DNA of 64,000 nucleotides, taken from NCBI RefSeq assembly GCF_000002995.4, contig NW_025062475.1, forward strand, positions 6,452,187 to 6,516,186, read 5' to 3'. The DNA is from Brugia malayi (Eukaryota > Nematoda > Chromadorea > Rhabditida > Onchocercidae). Below, one piece after another: positions 56,277 to 64,000 of the stretch. The position numbers and the translations under genes were made by a program. The stretch's first letter is position 1; each line of letters starts with the position of its first letter. The notes under the pieces are model-generated. The model saw only the letters and a program-made list of their open reading frames with translations, did no database searches and had not been told where the DNA came from.

Positions 56277-58018
56277 AGTTTGACTGTGTATGTGGAAATG
56301 TTGGTCAGTCTGAAAAAGAGATTTCTCTAATTGTCTGTCTACCATTACCTGAGAGGTTACCTTTCTTAGGTTAATTTGTTTGTCATCTCTGCTCATTCAC
56401 CTTTTTCTCTCTCCGTTTCTTTCCTCTGTGGTAAAGAAAGGAGAAAGAGATAACTGATAGCATTACTGTGTCTGGCCACATGTATGATTACGGTCGTCTG
56501 TCATCTCAATGGTGTCACCCTCTCTTATCATAAACAGAAAGGCAGAGACATCCTTGTCGTTTCAACAAGATGTTTCTCGGATTTTTTTACTTGTCTCTTT
56601 TTTATTTGGATTCTCCTTTTTGTCACGCAAGCAGTCACTGCTTGAAGAAGTAGATTACGTTGGTTGCATCTGAAAGAAAATGTTCTCAAATAACCTTCAA
56701 AGATCACAGAAAATACTTGCTTATACATTGGCAATGAAGCATAATACTTCTGGTCTGGCCAACTGGAAATGAGCCATACAGGTGGAATAAAACCAGAGAG
56801 ATCAGTAGACTGATATATGATGGCATATTGATATATATTAAAGGAAGCATCCTGTTGGTGACAAATTTCATGTTTGCTTTATTTTATTCAGCCAGTTTTT
56901 GCATTAAGAATTTAATCACCGTACTTGGAAGCCTTAATTAGTTATATTGAAGTTAACAAAATGGGTAATAATTTGTAAATGATAATTTAATCACTGAAAC
57001 AAACACATTAGTGTAGTGTGAGAAGCAAGTAAATGACCATAGATCGAAATAATTCAAGAAATAACATTTCACAAGTGGATAAATGAGAATGACAGATTAT
57101 TATGCTTCAAGTCGCAAGCTGAAAATATCTATTCTTCCTTAAAGATTTCATATTCAACACCTTTTTTCTCCATATGAACATAAAATTTGCGTAGACAATG
57201 AAAGCAACTTGATCATGGTCAAAATTTGTTGACCATTAAATATGTTTTGATATATTGCTTAACGATTTGTCCGAGAAGAACCTATTCTTTAAAGTACTAA
57301 TTTGATACCACTTTGTTTTGAAATCACGTTTCATCAGACAATAGTAATTAAATGTTGTTTTAAAATAAGGCAGACTTTTTTGTCAGCGCAAAAATTTGTC
57401 TCAGATAAGCCTTTTTCTTTTTTAGGAAATCTTTATATTACGATCGAACATAAGCACATTATTTGCTTCATTGACTCTTAAATGTAGAGGTCAAAGAGGA
57501 CTGGAACTCAGTAAACAGTTAATTACCATCTATTGTTTAATCTTAATTATCTCACTTCTTGATTGCACATGCACTCTTCACTGAAGAATTAGAAACTACT
57601 CAGTGGCTTGAATACAATAGCGAGAACAGCACATTAGCGCACACTTCAGTGACTTGAGCATTCGAAAACTTGCTAAGCTATTCCGCGGTATACCCTATTG
57701 TACCTCGTACTTTTGTGTAACAACTATTTCAGTTCACGTGAACAAGATGTCATTTAAAGGATTTAAAAACATATATGAAGTCATAATTTTTAATTAAATT
57801 TTTTAAAAACATTTTGAACTTAGGATCATTGGTTGATTCAAAGCGTAGATTGAAGTGCTGCAGAACTTTTGGCTGGCATTATTGATGTATAGTCAGTCTT
57901 TCAAAAAAAAAGTAGATGTGAAATGATAGCAATACCATAAATCCCATTGAACTGGCATGAGGAATGGTTAGAATACTTCACGGAGAAAATCTTCTGTTTT
58001 ATGTGTAATGAAGTAACT

Positions 58019-58042
58019 GTAATATAATATAATATAATAATG
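58019..58042. repeat. (TAATA)n tract
   Basis: Four to five TAATA units, an AT-rich pentanucleotide repeat. Confidence 0.85.
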
Positions 58043-58450
58043 ATTCTACTAGCACATTGAATTCAATGACTTTTTCGCCTCTCTTTTCAATTCATAATAT
58101 GTTAACAGTTGGGAATGAAAGAATGATGCTTTAAGATTGCTTTGCTTGTTTTCATTTCCAGTTGTAACATGTATTAATATTTTTATTAGGCTTACATGGA
58201 TTGTGTAATGGATGCAGCATTTAGTATTTAAGTTGATCAGTGTTACATGTAATTCAAATTCTTTCATAATTAGTGCAAGAAAAGATTGCTGAGAGTGGAT
58301 GTTAGCAAATGAAAGGAATAAGAATGTGGGACAGAGTTCCGAGCAGTTTGTCAGTTGTCTTGTCAGTTTAAGTTTACTAGTAATCCAGAAGAGACGAGTA
58401 GTTAGCTCCTACTGAAGAGCTTTGTTCAGCCTGAACGCAATGTTTATATT

Positions 58451-59028
58451 ATGAGTCGAACAAGAGAAGAAGTAAAAGGAAATTTTAAGTATCTATTTTC
58501 CATCCTAGCACATTTAAACTGCTTAAGCCATCTATGGTACATTCTTCTTCCTTTGCTTTTGTTTGGAATAAGTTATTTCGAAATTTATAAATCACTGAAG
58601 GGAGAAACAAGAATTTTTTCACATAAATTCCATTAGGAATTTATACTTTACAGTTCATAAGCTTTATAAAATCATTTTCAGATCTGATAGTTACAATGCG
58701 TTTTTTTCCAGTATTTAATCTTAACCTCATAATTTAATCCTTCCTGTTTTGTGAGAAGGAAATGCCAGTGGTTCTTTAGGATGGAATCACTTATGAGTTA
58801 TAGATCCAGATAGAAGGAAGTTAGAGTTTTGGGTAGCGCTAGGTACAACTAATCTCTTTTCTGTTGTTGTTGATTTGCAAATTGTTGCAGCTCGTGCTGG
58901 GGAAGGTGAACGTTGATTTCATACAGTTAGTTTTTGAAGTGGTCATTCTAGCTGACCCAGAGGAATTTGAGAGGAAAAGTTTTAAAAGCTTATTCCAAAA
59001 ACTAAATATATACACTAATTTTCGATAA
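58451..59028 (+). CDS. hypothetical two-exon small gene upstream of the BED gene
   Basis: 58451-58471 encodes MSRTREE before a GTAAAA donor, 21 bases after an acceptor-like TTTGTTCAG (ends 58430). 58891-59028 follows a good ATTGTTGCAG acceptor in the same phase and reads LVLGKVNVDFIQLVFEVVIL, then ADPEEFERKSFKSLFQKLNI and on to a TAA. An AATAAA lies about 30 bases past the stop. The product would be 52 aa. The second segment is the most protein-like of the islands in this stretch and may belong to a different upstream partner. No family is recognised. If the first exon is read through its donor, it instead gives a 61-aa frame with a hydrophobic segment (LWYILLPLLLFGISYF). Confidence 0.3.
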
Positions 59029-59670
59029 ATTGATGTAATATACACAAATGTCACATAGCAAAATAAATTAAAATTAGTAAAGAAGTAAAGTATTCAACCA
59101 GAAGAATATGTGAGCTCGAAATTAATCACGGACAAGTAAGATTAGGTAATAGAAATTGGTCAGAAAGGAATGACATCATTGTCTTTTTAGTATAGGTTGG
59201 TTATGCACTCACCTTTTACCTAAAATTAAAAACGCTGATCCTTTCAATATCATAAAGTTATTGTTCGTTCTAGGGATTACGCGTAAAAAATGAACTCTTC
59301 CTTTGAAGTACATATAGATTATAAATATTTAAAGATGTGAGAACAGAGAAGCAATTTTTATGTGAACTTGATTGATCCCATTTCCAGAATTTCTAGTGAA
59401 ATTTTACGGAAGATATGGAAAGAGAGCGGAATATTTTGGTTAGAGACATTACATGAATTTGCGTATTCAACTTCGTCGCTAATATTTATATGATCTTATT
59501 GATTATTATGGTGAATAATATTTGGCGATATTTCATGATGCTTCAAGCAAATAATTCACGCTTTCTGAGACGTTTTTCTAGCTATTCACTTTTATATGAA
59601 AACTCCTAAATCTTTGCAGGATAATACAAATAATTCATTGAAAATTCAAGAAACTGTTTAGAAGCGAGCG
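59029..59670 (+). promoter_or_regulatory. upstream region and 5' UTR acceptor of the BED gene
   Basis: No gene is seen. AATCTTTGCAG ends at 59619 and is followed by a leader in which an in-frame TAG stands three codons before the ATG at 59671, fixing that ATG as the start. The acceptor may take a spliced leader or a remote 5' exon. Confidence 0.5.
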
Positions 59671-62600
59671 ATGAGTATCGTTGTCCAAGGAGAAGCTCCT
59701 GAGCCTAAAAAATTTCGATCATCTCTACCTACTCAAGTAACATCTTCAAATTTGAAATTTTTTATGACACGATAATGTGGAGATTAAGCATAGGACACTG
59801 ATATTAGGCTTAAGCTGCGTCTCGAAATTCAATTTGCAGGTAATTGTGGAAAAGCCAACCTTTACATACCAAAATAGTGGCAGTCCTCTGGATGATGCAG
59901 CAAATGGAGGTCAATCACCTGCAGGTCCATCATCGGCCCGTTCATCCAGTTCTACATCTTTCATGAAAGAGGAACGGGAACGAGATGATTTGTGCGCAAA
60001 TGCTAATAGTAGCAGCAATAGCAACAGTCTGATGTATCCAAGAAGTGGTCAAAGTCTCGTAGATGCATTTTCCACAGCAATGATCTTTCAAGCTACCAAT
60101 GCATACATGAAAGTAAGATATTGCCTTATTTGCTAATAAAAACCGAGGCTTACCATAACTAAAAATTTCATTCACAGCTAGCTTTTTGATAAGTATTGTT
60201 TTTTTTTATTAACCAATTGAATTATTTTTTTTATTGCAGCAAATGCAACCTACGAATCAAAAAGGCCGCGGCAAATCAGCTACTCCAAGTGGTAAATATT
60301 TTACTGAAATGACCCACTTCCAATTTATTTGTCGCAAAATTATGTGTGAAGTTGTGTACGATGTTGTTTATTATATTAATATGTTAGACTTAAAAAATCC
60401 TTTCCGAAAAATTTTAAATTAAATGATTTGAAGTCTGATTTTTAGTAATCCATTAATTTCGTAACCTGAAAATTGCTGATATAGCGAGACAGTTTTGTAG
60501 TGCCACCAGGACCACCAATTCCGGGTGCCATAGCTGCAGCATCATCGCCAGCTGCCGCTCTGTTCAGTGAAGATGACTGGTCTTGGCATCGTAATCCAGC
60601 TGCAGCTATCCGAAGCGGTGGAACCAATAAGCAGACTCCGGTTTGGAAGTTCTTTGTTTATAACAAGGCTGAAAACCTGAGCAGGTGGGCTTTCGAAGTT
60701 TTCTGAGTATTAGACGTATTAGACGGTCAGTTAAATTAAGCAAGATAATTTTTACAGATGTATTGTTGGTAATTGTACGTATGTATTGAAAGGACCGCAC
60801 ACCAGTACACTTGCTTGTCATCTTAAGAAACATCCACCCCAATATGTGGAATACCAAAAGTTAAAGGTTTGTCTAATTATTTAGTCTTAAGAAAACTTGC
60901 TCTCATCTGTAAATTCATAAACTATAGAATGAGCTTAAGAGTGATCAACCTGGAGTAGGTATATGAGGGACATAGGACCATTTCAGTAAATCTGCAGTTA
61001 GTCATAAGCAGTAAATTCGATAGTTTCAGGCTATCTACTCACGTGACCGTCTAAATAACATTAGCAGTAATTCTTCTCAGATGTCAGTTTCTCCTGCTCC
61101 TGCGTCTTCCGGATCAGGCAACGTTGCACAGCTAAACAGTTGTAGCAGCCGTGTGAGAACAGCTGGAAATAGCTGCAACAGTGGTAGCAATAATATTTTG
61201 AAAAGTCATGGTCATGATGGTTGTTCGTCAGGAAATTCACTCAATTCTATAAGACAACATACACCTGTCTCAAATATTGTTGCTAATTCCGGAAAGCAAT
61301 CCGCTCATAATGTTAGGTCTGTATTTCATTCAGCAACTTAGCTTAAAAAACTATTCTCAGACAAAAATACAGTTGTTTGTAATGAATAATTCAATACACT
61401 AATAAATGTGATAGATCCAATACATAATTCGAATTATTAACAAGTCTTTTAAGTAGTATTCTGGATGTTTTAAATGCAAGGGCGAGTGTGGCAGCTTTAG
61501 CTAGTGGAAATGGTCATTTGTTACAAAATCCAATTGCTGCCATTTTCAATAACTCAGAACATGATAATGGTAACAACTGTGGTGGTATTAGCAACACACG
61601 AAGTGCATCCGGAAATTCACCACCAATCAAAAGCAGTTAGTTTTTTTGTTCATCATTCAAAATTTTATTGCTTTCGATCTAATTGTGAAAATTATCATAT
61701 CTTTGTTAAATTGCCTCTTTATAAATTGTTTGGTTAGGTAATTTTGAACGAAGAATAAATTGGTTAAGTAATGAATCAGAAAAAAAAAAAACAAGCAGAA
61801 AGAGACAGTTGTACGATTTTTAAGGGATTAAAAGAAGTGGAATGTTTCAAGTTATTCTGCAGCTTTAAATATATTCACGAGTTTAGTAATCTATAATATA
61901 GAGATAAACTTTTTACTTAATCTTCAAAAAATCTGTTATGCTAATTCTAAGTCATAGAGTAAGAGCACGTTAATTCAAAATATCTTCTCACCCTTCAGAT
62001 AGTTCATTGGCAGATGTGTTGACTGCAAATTTATTAATGGCTGCTAGCAGTAGTGCGACAAGTGGTGCAATAGCGATCGGTCGAAAATGGAATCGTGAAG
62101 ATCGAAAGCAGAAAGAGATGGAAGTTAAATTGGCACTAATGCTTTCTGCCAGTCAGCTACCATTAAACATCATCGAAAATTCATTTTTTCGTGAATTCAT
62201 GGAATATGTTCAACCACGTTTTTCGATGCCGCATGACATTAACTATATAGAGGAAGTCTGTGATTTATATTCTGTATTTTGCAAACTACGTTTCTGACAT
62301 TGAAAAAAAATTTTTAGTTTCCAGAAATAATGTCAAACAATTTGACTTCATTAGCTTTAATCGGTAATGCGTAAATTTTTTCTCAGGAATGTCTCTCCTT
62401 TTTCTCTTCAAGGCCATATTGATAGAGCTAACGCTCTCAGTAAATGTCTAATATCTCTAGTATGTATTTCCTCTATAAAACAACTTACAAAATTGACATT
62501 CCTGCCGGTATTGCTCAGACAACAATTTTCACATTAAAACTTTAAAAAAGATAATGGTAAGCAGGATAGTAATTTTAGATAATCAATACAGAGCATACAA

Positions 62601-63956
62601 GAACGGTTATCAATTTAAAAAATCAACTAGCCACTGCAAAAAAAGTTGCTGTCATGATTGATGTATTGAAATTAAATACATCAGCATCCTCTGCTGCACT
62701 TCCTACAAGTGTTGATGATAAGGTATTTGTTGGATCTTTCTTTAAAAATATTTGAAAGCCCTCGATTTTATTTTTTCAAATTTAAAGGCTGAGAAAATTT
62801 TCAGAAAATGGAATTCAAAACTTCCATTTTTCTTAGATTGTTCAATGCTAATCTATTTACTGGAAACAGATAAATGAATCTATTTGAGGAAGAATCGAAG
62901 GACTTGGAGTCGAAAGATTCAACATCCATTAACTCAGACAGTGGTTTCGAAGTGTCTGATGAGAATCAATCTGGCACGGAATCGCCGAAATCATCTGCTA
63001 CGCGAATGGAGGAAATGCGACCACTGATTCGACTTTGTGTATCTGTAGCCTTCCACAGTCCATTAGCACAACGAGTAGAAGTTGCATTACTTGGTGTTCG
63101 ACCACTTGCTGATCAACTAAATGTCGCAGATGCTATCAAATCTACAGTTGAGCAGGTTATTCAAGATAATAATTGTTCTTCATTTCAATGCATCATTCTA
63201 GACAATACATTAGAATACACTATTCGTTGAACGAATAAATTTTTTTTTATAAATTACTTTTGATAAAATTTATATGGCGAGCGACGGTAATTAATTTCAA
63301 TCAAACATTTTCATATCTTCAGATTCTCTCAGATTTTGATGTCTCAAGTGACAAAGTATCGCGCCATCTCTGTAATGATGTATGTGAATTAGTTGGAATT
63401 AGTGTTTCTCCAGAAGATATCTTCCCTCGGATGGTATTTTGATTTTTTCTATTTTGATTTTCACATTACTGAAAATTTCGTCCAGGTCTATGGTTCTTAA
63501 TCAATACAGAAAACCTTCTGAATCCAGAAAACAAAAAAAAAAAAAAATCATTTGCTTCTTGTTTTCTGCTTGACGGTATTCCCAAAATGAAAATTAAAAT
63601 TCGCAATTAATATAATTCATGCAATTAACTAATTTAGCTGGAGCCATACAATCAAAAGTTGACCCAGTCTTTGTTGAATGTAATAGATGCAAATGAAGGA
63701 ATTGAAGAACTAAAGAAAAGCTTCTATAGCATGATTTTGAATTTCGTCACAAGACCAAATGCTATGCAGTTGTTGCAGCAGACTGTCGGTAAAATTTAAT
63801 GTACAGGATTTTTACGTATTTTTATCATAAAATTCAGCATAAGCAAGATAAGTACGTTCAGGACACCCAGTATCAATACCCATTGCTGATTCGTTTCTTG
63901 TTCTCATTGATGCCATTCTCGAACTGAAAGATGCATTCCTATGTGTTTGTGCGCAA
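59671..63956 (+). CDS. BED-type zinc-finger protein with hAT-transposase-like body (3' end outside window)
   Basis: Exons: 59671-59736, 59840-60112, 60240-60291, 60501-60684, 60758-60866, 61030-61316, 61454-61635, 61999-62255, 62318-62363, 62413-62439, 62592-62722, 62889-63155, 63323-63433, 63638-63788, 63862-63956; phases agree throughout and give 746 codons before the right edge. A Ser/Asn-rich N-terminus leads to a BED finger at about residues 177-217: VWKFFVYNKAENLSR, C-x4-C (CIVGNC), then H-x4-H (HLKKH). A low-complexity linker follows, then a region resembling hAT transposases (IIENSFFREFMEYVQPRFSM; ALLGVRPLADQLNVADAIKS). BED proteins of this kind are nuclear DNA-binding regulators derived from transposases, and worm BED-3-like genes are the nearest idea, not confirmed. 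Exons 9, 10 and 12 are the least certain; exon 12 uses an unusual TTTGAG acceptor. The last exon may also run on past 63956 to the window edge, still open. Confidence 0.82.
63156..63239 (+). other. possible alternative last-exon extension and poly(A) signal of the BED gene
   Basis: If the donor at 63156 is ignored, exon 12 continues VIQDNNCSSFQCIILDNTLE and stops at TGA 63228-63230, three bases before AATAAA (63234-63239). The extension contains IILDN, which resembles the hAT Asp-Asn catalytic-site motif. Confidence 0.45.
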
Positions 63957-64000
63957 GTATCTTTTGAATACCCAGTTGAAACAATCAGCGAATCCCAGTG

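Noticed and set aside
28414..59670. Reading the many 60-85-codon frames in the desert as genes
   Set aside because: Their number and length are what AT-rich random sequence gives; only those with splice context or unusually protein-like content were kept, at low confidence.

Overview
This window is eukaryotic nuclear DNA from a nematode. It is AT-rich, with dense short introns that start GT and end in a T-rich tract plus CAG, TAG or AAG. Several starts lie a few dozen bases or less after a lone acceptor-like TTTCAG or TTCCAG, the look of spliced-leader trans-splicing. The two best conserved proteins are cut into 44 and 16 exons, a density that suits a spirurid (filarial-type) worm better than Caenorhabditis. 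The species itself cannot be fixed from sequence alone. All supported genes lie on the + strand.

Layout. 1-1762: a possible last exon of an upstream gene (2-64), then an intergenic and promoter stretch. 1763-15528: complete prp-8 (spliceosome core protein Prp8), about 2,352 aa, all exon phases consistent, with one splice junction that has no GT donor. 15529-16542: prp-8 3' end and wdr-48 promoter. 16543-21320: complete wdr-48 (UAF1, an activator of USP1/USP12/USP46-type deubiquitinases), 675 aa. 21321-23437: non-coding. 23438-28408: a three-exon gene for a secreted, extremely acidic Asp/Glu/Gly/Asn repeat protein of about 881 aa, with a signal peptide and three RGDC sites. 28409-59670: about 31 kb with no recognisable gene but several exon-like islands, simple repeats and hairpins. 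59671 to the right edge: the 5' part (at least 746 codons) of a BED zinc-finger protein with a hAT-transposase-like body. It has a possible early-terminating isoform.

How they work together. The genes do not form a pathway. prp-8 (pre-mRNA splicing) and wdr-48 (deubiquitination) are housekeeping genes. The BED protein looks like a DNA-binding regulator, and the long empty stretch before it is the kind of space that often carries distal control elements or remote first exons. The acidic secreted protein is the most unusual gene here: its sequence is a purine-rich GAT-type repeat left open in several frames on both strands, but only the sense frame is joined by phase-matched introns to a signal-peptide exon.
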